Source: an uncultured Clostridia bacterium
GTDB lineage: Bacteria; Bacillota_A; Clostridia; Oscillospirales; Oscillospiraceae
Assembly (NCBI GenBank): GCA_947166955.1
Contig: CAMVGI010000024.1
Span: 1 to 10,385 of the forward strand
DNA length: 10,385 bases
Direction: 5' to 3'
The notes below the pieces were generated by a model that saw nothing but the letters and a program-made list of their open reading frames with translations, searched no databases and was not told the origin of the DNA. This document shows positions 1-6,861 of the stretch, one piece after another; position 1 is the stretch's first letter; each line of letters begins with the position of its first letter. A program made the position numbers and the translations under genes.

Positions 1-55
1 GTATCACCACGCGCCCGAGGTCGTCGATGCGCCGCACGATTCCGGTTGCTTTCAT
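1..55 (-). CDS. spoVT: SpoVT, stage V sporulation transcription factor (N-terminus only)
   Basis: Only the first 18 codons lie in the window; the rest runs off the left edge. They read MKATGIVRRIDDLGRVVI, the start of the SpoVT/AbrB swapped-hairpin DNA-binding domain and, as far as I recall, identical to the start of Bacillus subtilis SpoVT. In that species SpoVT is made in the forespore under sigma-G and then adjusts expression of other sigma-G genes. The ATG is preceded on the minus strand by AAAGGAG at 66-72, ten bases away, which settles the start. AbrB and other SpoVT-like regulators share part of this motif, but the MKATGIVRRIDDLGR start fits SpoVT best. The gene is divergent from the 773-residue unknown gene. 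Its presence suggests an endospore-forming lineage. Confidence 0.9.
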   Translation of the reverse strand, partial: MKATGIVRRIDDLGRVVI

Positions 56-92
56 ATTGGGTAAACTCCTTTGCTGATTTCATTGACGCGCT

Positions 93-122
93 TAGTCTTT
101 GGAAACCCGCGCGGAATTATTC
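93..122 (-). promoter_or_regulatory. Possible sigma-G-like promoter of spoVT
   Basis: On the minus strand GAATA (118-122) is followed after 18 bases by AAGACTA (93-99). The first element fits the -35 pattern of forespore sigma factors well. The second matches the -10 pattern CATnnTA only in part (A at position 2, TA at the end). It lies about 40 bases upstream of the spoVT start codon, a sensible distance. The assignment leans on the known sigma-G control of spoVT in Bacillus, so treat it as tentative. Confidence 0.3.
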
Positions 123-179
123 GCCCGCCTGCCGATTTTTCGCCAAATTTGCACAAAAGCGTTAATTTTGCAAATGTTC

Positions 180-208
180 TTGTCATGTTTTCATACATTT
201 GTTAAACT
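180..208 (+). promoter_or_regulatory. Sigma-A-type promoter of the 773-residue gene
   Basis: TTGTCA (180-185) and TAAACT (203-208) are separated by 17 bases, and the -10 element is preceded by TGT, making it an extended -10. The flanking 130-240 stretch is markedly more AT-rich than the rest of the window. Transcription would begin near 215, giving a leader of about 50 bases that holds the AGGAGG ribosome binding site at 251-256. No hairpin is evident in that leader. Confidence 0.5.
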
Positions 209-264
209 GCAAAAGAACAGAGAAGAGGCTTTGCGCAAAGAATCATTTGAAGGAGGAGCGTACC

Positions 265-2586
265 ATGGCCGGAGAGACGGATAAGACCTATTACCCCGAA
301 ATGACGGACGAGCAGAAGGCGCGGCTTGCCGACGCGAAAACGCCGGAGGAAAAACGCGACGCTTATATGGCGATTTCCCTGGAGATCGCGCAGCGGCAGA
401 TGAAAACGCTGGGCGCGGAAAACACGCGGGACGAAAGCGGCCACGTGACGTTTAACGCAATGCCTGCGAGCAAGGAGGTCATGGACCGTTTTCCCGTGAT
501 CGATCCGCGCGGGAAATACGGCGTGATCGATATGCAGTTTGCCGACCGCATGAACCGGATCGAAGTGACGCTCCGGATGCGCCCGCCCGCGGCGGAGGCC
601 GCGATCGACAGCATCACGGCGCGGTCCGCCTATTCGGAGCTGATGTGGAATGTGGGGCTGAAGGCAAAGGAGCAGCGCACCTATCAGCGCGCGATAGAGA
701 TCTGCAAAATGCTCGTCACGGGCGGCGGAGAGGACGAAAAGAAAGCCGCCGCGGACGCGGTGCAGGCAATGAACACCTATGTGCGGGATAGTCTCGAAGG
801 CTCCGCGGAGGTGCTGGAGGCGGAGAAGCTGATGTCCGGCATGGAGTGCCTGGTCGGTCTCCGTTCCGGCACGGTGCCGGACGAAATTCGGAAATACTTC
901 CACGAAACGGTGAGACACGACCTTACCCCCGAGCTGCTGGAAGAGTGCCGAAAGCAGGTCATTCCGGAATATGGCGTGGAGATCTCGCATCCGTACTCTT
1001 TCACTCGGGTAGCCCTATACGAGGTGGACAAGCCGCAAAACTGGGACAAGTCGCCCAAGGATTACCCCGACCTTTCCCCCGACGAGATCGGCGCGCTGAT
1101 CGCCCCCTACCTCCGCGCGACGGAGGGGCGGACGCTGGACGTGATGTTCGGCGGCGTCGAGGCGCAAACGCGCTATCGGGGCACGGGCGACGCCGTCATG
1201 AGCGCCATGGACCGCGGCGATTATGTGATCGTGGAGGGACAAACGGCCAAGGAGCATCTGCGGGAAATGTTCCAAAAGGGCGCCTTCACGGGCGCGGACG
1301 GTAAGCCGTATCGGAAATTCGAGCAGTTCTACGCCGCCGAGGGACACGCGCGCGTTGCCGAGTACGTCGGCGGCGCGCTGACGGTGGGCGCGCGTGTGGA
1401 AACGTTTCTTCCGGACGAGAACGGAGAAATCGGCGCGGTCCCGATGCGCATGACGGCGGCCGGCTTCGCGTCGGATTCCTTTGCCCCCGTTTTGCTCAGC
1501 GCGTGGGAACGTTTTTGGAGCCACTTCGGCTTTTATAAGGAGAAGGCGGCGCAGGCGCAGGATTCGGCGCGTTATGAGGCGGCATACGAGCGTGTCCGCG
1601 CCCGCCACGCGGGCGCGCAGATCTCAAGCTGGGACGACTGGGCGACCGAGCACGCCAAGAAAGAGTTTTTCGGCGACCGCCCCCTGCCGTCGCAGAGGGA
1701 CACGGCGCGGAACTATACGACCGACCGCGCCGCGCTGCCGATGTTCGCGTCGCTTCTGCTGCTTGCCGACGGGCGCTATTCGCTCAAGGATATCCTCGAT
1801 CCGAGCAAGATGCAGGACCTCAAGCGCGCAGCGGGAGATGTCGTACTCGCGCATCTCAAGCCCGGCGCCAACGGTCGGGGCGACGCCGCGTGGGAGATGC
1901 AGGTGTTTGAAAGGGGCGGAGCGAACTTCGTCCGCCAGCTTGACGAGATGTCGCGGGGCTTCGACCTCGCAAATCCGGAAACTTATGTCTCGGCGGAGTT
2001 CCGCCCGATGCTCAAGGCGTTCCAGCTCGGATTTGAAGCGTTTCAGGAGATCAACAAGCTTCACGGCGTGTTTGTGGACGAGCACCTCGACAAAAGGATC
2101 GACGAGCTGCAGCAGCAGTTCGGAGCCTGCGGCGTTTTGGGCAGCGCGGTCAAAGGACTGCACACGGCAAAGGCGGCCATCGTGTCGCAAACGCCCTCGA
2201 CCGAGGACTATTCCAGCGACTTCGGGCAGTACATCGCGTCTTCGACGATCATCAGGGAAACCGCCAAGCGCTTTGGCGAACTCGACGCGCTGGCAAAGAA
2301 AACGGGGCGGCAGGCGTCGATCCTGGACGTGTTCACCGACGAATTCGGGAGAAAATTCGGCAAAACATTCCAAATGCTGACGAAGGGCTGCGAGGAAGCG
2401 CAGCACCTCTCGACGCTCTGCGCGAGCGACCCGCAAAAGGGCGCGGAGCTGCGTGAGGCCGTGCGTTCCGGCAGCCTGATGAGAAGCGTTTCGGCGCAGC
2501 GGGAGGGCGATGGCGTGAAGGTTGAGATGCCCTCCGCGTTCAAACCGCCGAAGCAGAAGACCACGGCGCAGGCAAGGGGGATTTGA
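265..2586 (+). CDS. Hypothetical 773-residue soluble protein, unknown family
   Basis: I do not recognise this protein. The start is the ATG at 265, with a perfect AGGAGG at 251-256, eight bases away; an in-frame ATG at 199 has no such site and lies upstream of the predicted transcription start. The product is highly charged, with no signal peptide and no membrane segment, so it is probably cytoplasmic. It appears mostly helical. A tryptophan/aromatic-rich stretch at about 413-425 is followed by a Glu/Ala/Arg-rich helix to about 460. A hydrophobic stretch at about 491-501 (LPMFASLLLLA) leads into a DILDPSKMQDLKR segment, and a Gln/Glu-rich helix lies near 615-625. Six or so cysteines are scattered without a zinc-binding pattern, and I see no nucleotide-binding or catalytic motif. 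It is transcribed alone, from its own promoter to the terminator at 2587-2624. Codon use matches the neighbours, so there is no sign of recent transfer. The coding call is secure; the function is open. Confidence 0.85.
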   Translation: MAGETDKTYYPEMTDEQKARLADAKTPEEKRDAYMAISLEIAQRQMKTLGAENTRDESGHVTFNAMPASKEVMDRFPVIDPRGKYGVIDMQFADRMNRIEVTLRMRPPAAEAAIDSITARSAYSELMWNVGLKAKEQRTYQRAIEICKMLVTGGGEDEKKAAADAVQAMNTYVRDSLEGSAEVLEAEKLMSGMECLVGLRSGTVPDEIRKYFHETVRHDLTPELLEECRKQVIPEYGVEISHPYSFTRVALYEVDKPQNWDKSPKDYPDLSPDEIGALIAPYLRATEGRTLDVMFGGVEAQTRYRGTGDAVMSAMDRGDYVIVEGQTAKEHLREMFQKGAFTGADGKPYRKFEQFYAAEGHARVAEYVGGALTVGARVETFLPDENGEIGAVPMRMTAAGFASDSFAPVLLSAWERFWSHFGFYKEKAAQAQDSARYEAAYERVRARHAGAQISSWDDWATEHAKKEFFGDRPLPSQRDTARNYTTDRAALPMFASLLLLADGRYSLKDILDPSKMQDLKRAAGDVVLAHLKPGANGRGDAAWEMQVFERGGANFVRQLDEMSRGFDLANPETYVSAEFRPMLKAFQLGFEAFQEINKLHGVFVDEHLDKRIDELQQQFGACGVLGSAVKGLHTAKAAIVSQTPSTEDYSSDFGQYIASSTIIRETAKRFGELDALAKKTGRQASILDVFTDEFGRKFGKTFQMLTKGCEEAQHLSTLCASDPQKGAELREAVRSGSLMRSVSAQREGDGVKVEMPSAFKPPKQKTTAQARGI

Positions 2587-2624
2587 AAAAAACCGGGGCG
2601 GCAATTCTGCCGCCCCGGTTTTTT
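2587..2624. terminator. Bidirectional intrinsic terminator between convergent genes
   Basis: A perfect 17-bp stem (2587-2603 with 2608-2624) closes a 4-base ATTC loop. The GC-rich core CCGGGGCGGCA is flanked by an A-run on the left and a T-run on the right, so RNA from either strand ends in a stem followed by a U-tract. It starts one base after the stop codon of the 773-residue gene and lies about 40 bases beyond the stop of the minus-strand operon, so it probably ends both transcripts. Confidence 0.9.
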
Positions 2625-2666
2625 GAGTTTCTAGGGGTATGTCCGCCGATTTTCGCTCTTCGCGCG

Positions 2667-3845
2667 TCAGGGGAGCGAAACGCTCCAGACGTGATCCGTG
2701 CGGTGCTTGCCGTCGTTGTACTTCATCGCGCCGGACTCGAACAGCAGCAGCGTGCCGCCGTCCGTATCCAGCGCCAGCGCCTCGGTCATCGGCATGGCGG
2801 TGATCGTCTCCCGCAGCCGCGCTTCGCCGAGCACATGGCAGTCCGCCGCGAGTTCGCCGACCTCAAGCCGCGCGTCCGCCGGCTCGTCCGGCGAGAGGGA
2901 ATAGAGCAGCAGCGCGGAATCGTTCTTTCGCCCGTAGGATTGGCTGAGCAGCACGGTGCCGTCCGGACGCAGCAGCATGCCCTGAATGCGGTCGGGCGCG
3001 CAGAGGACGTGATCCGGTTTCATAAAGTCCACCGCTTCGCGTCCCGCGCTCATGTCGTAGCCGAGGATGAAGCAGCCGAAGGATTCGCCGCCGAATGCAA
3101 ACGGCTCCATGCCGGACGGGAGATCGTAGTTTCCGGAGGGATGGTAGAAATTGCCGAGCCACAGCGTATTTTGGCTGTAGCTGAGGAAGGACGGCGACAC
3201 CGGAACGGTAATCAGTTCCTCGATGTTTACGCGCTGCGCGCCCTCGTCGTGAAGCGCCGAGAGCGGAATGCGGGCAATCTGGTACTGCCCGTCGGAGTCC
3301 AGCTTCGCGGAAACGTACAGATCGCTCTCCGTGACCGCGAGGCCGCCGACGTGGCTCAGGAACATCCCACCGTCCGGCGCGCACAGCTCGTACTGCGCCT
3401 TGAACGTGCCGCTTGCGCGGTCGATCGCGACGACGGCGGAGGAACGCGCCGCCGAGAAATAACCGGAGAGGTAGACCGTTCCCGTGCTCTGGCGGGCGCA
3501 CATGCCCTGCGGGATCATCGCCTGCTGGAGACCGGGAATGACGAACGCGGGCGAGGCGAGGGACAGAAAGCGCGCGAATTCCTCCTTGTCCTCGTAGGTC
3601 GCCTTGCGCACGACCGTCTCCTGCGTGAGATCCATGGCCATCGCGTCCTCCGCGGCGTCCGGCGTCTGCGCGTCGGGGGCCGCGCTGCTCTGCGGCTGCG
3701 GCTGAGCGGGTGCGCTCTCTGCGGGCGCGCTTTCCACAGGCGCGCTTTCCGCGGGAGCGGCGGCGTTCGAGGGCGCTTTCTGCGCGCAGGCGGCGAGCGT
3801 CAGAAGACACAGCAGCAAAGCGAGAAGCGTTCGAATCGTTTTCAT
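2667..3845 (-). CDS. Secreted lipoprotein, probable beta-propeller, last gene of the ABC operon
   Basis: This is a 392-residue precursor. The signal peptide ends in the lipobox LAAC, with Cys20 as the lipidation site, so the mature protein should be anchored to the outer face of the membrane. Residues about 25-65 form a Pro/Ala/Ser/Glu linker with ESAPA-type repeats. From about 105 on, repeated short strands suggest a propeller: IPQGM...VYLSGYF (111-130), HVGGLAV...LYVSA (166-180), TLWLGNFY (227-234), RIQGMLLRPDGTVLLSQSYG (286-305) and ALALDTDGGTLLLFE (356-370). No catalytic residues are recognisable. The start ATG has AGGAGG at 3854-3859, eight bases away; the reading frame continues open upstream only because it overlaps the PHP gene. 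The two genes are 14 bases apart, and the ribosome binding site abuts the PHP stop codon, suggesting coupled translation. A role in binding or sensing the transported compound is inference from position. Confidence 0.85.
   Translation of the reverse strand: MKTIRTLLALLLCLLTLAACAQKAPSNAAAPAESAPVESAPAESAPAQPQPQSSAAPDAQTPDAAEDAMAMDLTQETVVRKATYEDKEEFARFLSLASPAFVIPGLQQAMIPQGMCARQSTGTVYLSGYFSAARSSAVVAIDRASGTFKAQYELCAPDGGMFLSHVGGLAVTESDLYVSAKLDSDGQYQIARIPLSALHDEGAQRVNIEELITVPVSPSFLSYSQNTLWLGNFYHPSGNYDLPSGMEPFAFGGESFGCFILGYDMSAGREAVDFMKPDHVLCAPDRIQGMLLRPDGTVLLSQSYGRKNDSALLLYSLSPDEPADARLEVGELAADCHVLGEARLRETITAMPMTEALALDTDGGTLLLFESGAMKYNDGKHRTDHVWSVSLP
3706..3750 (-). repeat. Three tandem 15-bp copies encoding the lipoprotein linker
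   Basis: Three in-frame units lie head to tail at 3706-3720, 3721-3735 and 3736-3750. The last two differ only in their first three bases (GCG versus ACA), and the first copy is more diverged. Together they encode the Glu-Ser-Ala-Pro-Ala/Val repeats between the lipidated cysteine and the folded domain. Because the unit is a multiple of three, slippage would change linker length without breaking the frame. Confidence 0.7.
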
Positions 3846-3859
3846 GGGAAAAGCCTCCT

Positions 3860-4873
3860 TTACCGCCCGAACTGCTCGGGCAGGAATGCGTGCGTGTGCG
3901 CCGACGCGCCGTTTTCCGCGAACACGGAGAAGTAAACGTAGGGCGCATAATCGGGGATGTCGAACTCCGCGCCCGTCACGGGGCTTCCGTCCGCGTTGCA
4001 GACGGAGACGGCGCGCTTGGGACTCATGTGCATGACGACGCGGCGCGCGGCGCTGCAAGCGAGCGATACGTGCCCGTTTTCAAGCGAGAGCGAGGTGATC
4101 TCCGGACCGGTGGACGCGTAGAACGCCCCGCGCTCCAGCGCGTCGACGACGGAGGCGTAGTCGAGAGAATCCGCGAGGATCATCGTCCACGCGCCGAAGG
4201 AGTCGCACAGGGGATGCCCGACGGGGTACTTGTTGTGGTTGTCGTCCGCGCCGTGGCAGTACAGGAACTTTCCGCGCCGCAGGAATTGGTCGTAGAGCGC
4301 GAGGTTCTGCTCGCTGCCGTTGATGACCGTGGAACCGGTGTTGAAGATCTCAAGGCTGAAGCAGCCGTCGTAGGAGAGGATATCGCCCTGCGCCTCCATC
4401 GACCAGACGGGGTGGTTGTAGGTGACGAGATAGCCCGCCTCGCGCGCCGTGTCGATGAAGCGCTGGATGTAGCCGCGCTCGTACTTCCGCGGTCCGAGGG
4501 CGCCGGCCTTCGGGCGGCTTTGCGCGGTCTCGGGCGGCATGTATTTGCAGAACTTCGGGTCGTAGCCCACAAAGGAGACGTTGTGCGCGTCGCGCGCGAG
4601 GAGGTTCAGATGGATCTCCGGCCCGAACGGGTCCATCACGCACTCGGACGAGGGACGGATATACGCCTCGTACCCCGTCAGGAGCAGAAAGTCCTTCGTC
4701 GAGTGCGCGCTGTGGTCGTAGGGCGCTTCGTGGTCGGTGATGGCGAGGACGGAATAGCCCGCGGCGCGGTAGGCGGAAATCAGCTCCTCGGGCGTGAGAC
4801 GCCCGTCGGAAAGCGTGCTGTGGCAGTGCAGGTTCGCCTTGAACTGTGGAGCGCCGGGTGCGATGAATTGCAT
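3860..4873 (-). CDS. PHP-domain metallohydrolase (CehA/McbA-like)
   Basis: This 337-residue protein has the motifs of the PHP superfamily, metal-dependent hydrolases that include histidinol phosphatase and nucleotide phosphoesterases. Visible likely metal-site residues are His16 and His18 (NLHCHSTLSDG), Asp47-His48 (ITDHE), Glu69 (TGYEAY), His88 (EIHLN), His154 (YNHP) and Asp210-Asp211 plus His213 (HGADDNHN). The set looks complete, so the enzyme is probably active. The C-terminal segment with FYASTGPEI near 255 resembles the CehA/McbA branch of the family. There is no signal peptide, so it acts in the cytoplasm. The start has GGAGGA at 4881-4886, seven bases upstream. It follows the permease genes after an 80-base gap containing tandem hairpins and precedes the lipoprotein by 14 bases. 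The likely job is to cleave a phosphate or carboxylic ester in the imported compound; the substrate cannot be read from the sequence. Confidence 0.9.
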   Translation of the reverse strand: MQFIAPGAPQFKANLHCHSTLSDGRLTPEELISAYRAAGYSVLAITDHEAPYDHSAHSTKDFLLLTGYEAYIRPSSECVMDPFGPEIHLNLLARDAHNVSFVGYDPKFCKYMPPETAQSRPKAGALGPRKYERGYIQRFIDTAREAGYLVTYNHPVWSMEAQGDILSYDGCFSLEIFNTGSTVINGSEQNLALYDQFLRRGKFLYCHGADDNHNKYPVGHPLCDSFGAWTMILADSLDYASVVDALERGAFYASTGPEITSLSLENGHVSLACSAARRVVMHMSPKRAVSVCNADGSPVTGAEFDIPDYAPYVYFSVFAENGASAHTHAFLPEQFGR

Positions 4874-4884
4874 GGGAAATTCCT

Positions 4885-4924
4885 CCGTTTCCGGTGAAAT
4901 GGCGACCGTTTCCGGCCGCCATTT
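4885..4924 (-). promoter_or_regulatory. Tandem GAAA-loop hairpins in the PHP leader
   Basis: The mRNA-sense strand carries CCGGAAACGG twice, at 4906-4915 and 4885-4894, 21 bases apart. Each can form a CCG/CGG stem with a GAAA loop. The upstream copy is the tip of a longer 12-bp stem (4897-4908 with 4913-4924) that has one G-U pair in RNA. The downstream copy overlaps the GGAGGA ribosome binding site of the PHP gene by two bases. No U-tract follows in the operon direction, so this is not an intrinsic terminator; RNA processing or translational control is more likely. Confidence 0.5.
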
Positions 4925-4953
4925 TTCCCGTTGTTTTTGTGTGAAACGCGGTT

Positions 4954-5811
4954 TTACTTCATGGCCGCCTTGGAGTAGCCGGTCATCATGTACTTCTGGA
5001 ACACCATGAAGAGGATGACCAGCGGCAGGATCGCCAGCACCGCGCCCGCCATGATCTCATGGTAGTTGGACACCGCCTGTCCGGCAAAGGTGTTCTTGAG
5101 CTGCGCGAGGCCGACCGTCAGCACGCGGCGGATCTCGTTTTTGGCGATGATCTTGGGCCAAAAGTAGGCGTTCCAGCCGTTGGAGAACGTCACGAGCGCC
5201 ACGGTGAACAGCGACGCCTTGCTCATCGGCACCAAAACGTGCCAGATCGTGCCGAAGCGGCCGAGACCGTCGATCTGTCCGGCGTCGATGTAGCTTTGGT
5301 CGATCGACAAAAAGGTGTTTCGCATCATGAAAATGTAGTACGCCGAGACCGCCTCCGGCAGAATGAGGCCGAGGAACGTATCGGTCAGGTTCCACTTTGC
5401 GCACATGATGTAGATCGGGATGAACGTGACCTGCAGCGGGATCATCAGCGCGCCGAGAACGACGTAGAACAGAACGTCCCTGCCGCGGAAACGCCCGAAG
5501 GCGAAGCCGTAGGCGGCAAGCGTTCCCGTGCCGACCTGAAGGAACAGGATGCCCGCCGTCATGACGATGGTGTTCCAATAGTACTTGAGGAAGTTCGCGC
5601 GCTCAAGCACGTTGATGTAGTTTTCCGGATGGAAGCTGTGCGGGAACAGCGTGGGGATGATCAACTGCACCTCTTCCGCGCTCTTTACGGAGGTAATGAG
5701 CATCCAGTAGAGGGGGAAGACCATGACGAGCGTGACCAAAACCGCGAGCACCGTGCGCAGATGATATGCCGCGCCGTGCGGTTCCAGACCGTGCGTGTTG
5801 TTTTTGCTCAT
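4954..5811 (-). CDS. CUT1-type ABC importer permease, MalG/UgpE-like
   Basis: This 285-residue inner-membrane protein has the six-helix layout of the MalG/UgpE/AraQ side of binding-protein-dependent sugar importers. Hydrophobic segments lie at about 21-42, 80-104, 112-136, 144-163, 199-212 and 252-272. The EAA loop that docks the ATPase is at about 174-195 (YIDAGQIDGLGRF...VLVP), with the usual D-G pair and terminal proline. The C-terminus MTGYSKAAMK resembles the usual MxGLxxGAxK ending. GGGAGGT at 5818-5824, six bases from the ATG, supports the start. The stop of the partner permease is 15 bases upstream, so the two are clearly cotranscribed and would form the transmembrane heterodimer. The general family is certain; the substrate is not. 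Confidence 0.95.
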   Translation of the reverse strand: MSKNNTHGLEPHGAAYHLRTVLAVLVTLVMVFPLYWMLITSVKSAEEVQLIIPTLFPHSFHPENYINVLERANFLKYYWNTIVMTAGILFLQVGTGTLAAYGFAFGRFRGRDVLFYVVLGALMIPLQVTFIPIYIMCAKWNLTDTFLGLILPEAVSAYYIFMMRNTFLSIDQSYIDAGQIDGLGRFGTIWHVLVPMSKASLFTVALVTFSNGWNAYFWPKIIAKNEIRRVLTVGLAQLKNTFAGQAVSNYHEIMAGAVLAILPLVILFMVFQKYMMTGYSKAAMK

Positions 5812-5826
5812 TTCAGGACCTCCCTA

Positions 5827-6741
5827 TCAGGAATCGTAGGTGACCGAGTTGTTCGAGAACTTCATGGTCGCCACGGTAACAGCCAGCAAAATCAGGAAGA
5901 ACATGACCGCGGAGGTTGCCGCGCGGTCCATGCGGAAGTCCACCATCGCGTAGCGGTAGATGAGGTAGACGAACACCTCGGTCGATCTGGCGGGGCCGCC
6001 GGAGGTCAGGATATCCACCGACTGGAAGACCTTCATCGAGCTGAGGAACGTCGTTACGAGCAGGAACAGCGTCGTGGGCGAGAGCATGGGCAGCGTGATC
6101 TTGAAGAACTGCTGCGACTTGCTCGCTCCGTCGAGCGCGGCCGCCTCATAGTACTGCTGGGAAATGCCCATCATGGCGGACAGGTAGATCATCATGCCGT
6201 AGCCGATGACGCGCCATCCGGTGAGCATCAGCACGGAGATGAGGGCGGTGGAGCGCTGGTTGAGCCAGTCCACCGGCTGCAAACCGATCGCTTGCAGCGC
6301 GTAGTTCAAAACGCCGTAGTCGCTGTTGAGGATCCAAAGGAAGACCATCGCGGCGGAGGACATGGCGACGTACTTCGGAACGAAGACCACGGCGCGCATC
6401 AGGCCGAAGCCGCGCGTCATGCGCTTGAAGAGCAGGGCGAAAAGCATACCGCCGACCAGCGTGACGCCGATCTCGCCGAGCGAATAGAAGAAGGTGACCT
6501 TGAGCGAGTTCCAAAGATATTTGGCGCCCGCTCCGGCAAAGAGCCACTTCCAGTTTTTAAGGCCCACGAAGGTCCACGTGGGATTGAGCAGGTTCCAGTC
6601 CGTCAGGCTGATCTGGAACAGCTTTGCGATGGGGTAGTAGGTGAAGACCGCGAGCAGGACAAGAGCCGGCAGGACGAACAGAAAATCAACGATCTTCGCG
6701 CGGGTGCGCTGCGTGAGCAACGGCTTTTTAGAAGTCGACAT
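5827..6741 (-). CDS. CUT1-type ABC importer permease, MalF/UgpA-like
   Basis: This 304-residue protein is the MalF/UgpA-type partner of the downstream permease. The N-terminal helix contains FLFVLPALVLLAVFTYYPI (20-38), typical of the family, and further hydrophobic segments lie at about 83-105, 115-138, 167-190, 222-238 and 275-295. The EAA loop is at 198-218 (YYEAAALDGASKSQ...TLP) and keeps the canonical E-A-A and D-G residues. The conserved GGPARSTEVFVYLIY segment at 248-262 is also family-typical. The start ATG has AAAGGA at 6750-6755, eight bases away. It is separated from the binding-protein gene by about 120 bases with two hairpins, and from the next permease by 15 bases. No ATPase gene is present anywhere in the window. 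Confidence 0.95.
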   Translation of the reverse strand: MSTSKKPLLTQRTRAKIVDFLFVLPALVLLAVFTYYPIAKLFQISLTDWNLLNPTWTFVGLKNWKWLFAGAGAKYLWNSLKVTFFYSLGEIGVTLVGGMLFALLFKRMTRGFGLMRAVVFVPKYVAMSSAAMVFLWILNSDYGVLNYALQAIGLQPVDWLNQRSTALISVLMLTGWRVIGYGMMIYLSAMMGISQQYYEAAALDGASKSQQFFKITLPMLSPTTLFLLVTTFLSSMKVFQSVDILTSGGPARSTEVFVYLIYRYAMVDFRMDRAATSAVMFFLILLAVTVATMKFSNNSVTYDS

Positions 6742-6787
6742 GGGGAGCGTCCTTTCTCAGAAAATCGGCGCTTTAGAAGTGAAAGGC

Positions 6788-6861
6788 CCTCACCCGCTGC
6801 CCCGAAGGGCAACGGGTGAGGCGTATCCACAGAGCCTTAAGACACAGCGCCTGCCGTCTTA
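6788..6861 (-). promoter_or_regulatory. Two hairpins between binding-protein and permease genes
   Basis: Directly after the binding-protein stop codon, TAAGAC/GTCTTA (6838-6843 with 6856-6861) forms a small stem with an inner CAG/CTG stem. Further along the message, CCTCACCCG (6788-6796) pairs perfectly with 6813-6821, and after one mismatch five more pairs close a 4-base loop. No U-tract follows either, so full termination is not expected. Such structures can protect the upstream message or reduce read-through, which would give more binding protein than permease, as in malE-malF. Confidence 0.55.

Noticed and set aside
147..175. ATTTGC...GCAAAT inverted repeat with an internal GCACAAAA resembling the right half of the 8383-8431 dyads
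   Set aside because: Only one half-site is present, without the TTGTG arm, and the area is AT-rich enough to give such matches by chance.
199..264. Upstream in-frame ATG adding 22 residues to the unknown protein
   Set aside because: It overlaps the predicted -10 element, lacks a ribosome binding site, and the ATG at 265 has a perfect AGGAGG at ideal spacing.
202..990. Long minus-strand open frame (262 codons) opposite the 773-residue gene
   Set aside because: It is Arg/His/Leu-rich, has no ribosome binding site or recognisable motif, and lies wholly opposite a gene with strong start and stop signals. GC-rich DNA commonly gives such antisense frames.
2583..3935. Plus-strand open frame of 450 codons across the terminator and lipoprotein gene
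   Set aside because: It begins inside the previous gene's stop and the terminator stem, is Arg-rich, and runs antisense to a lipoprotein with a clear signal peptide and ribosome binding site.
4897..4930. Plus-strand reading of the 12-bp stem followed by TTTTT as an intrinsic terminator
   Set aside because: No plus-strand gene or promoter feeds into it; the only genes around it are on the minus strand, where no U-tract follows.
5059..6819. Plus-strand open frame of 586 codons opposite the permease genes
   Set aside because: Its His/Arg/Asp/Glu/Val-rich product is what the reverse complement of membrane-protein codons gives. Both opposing frames are unmistakable permeases.
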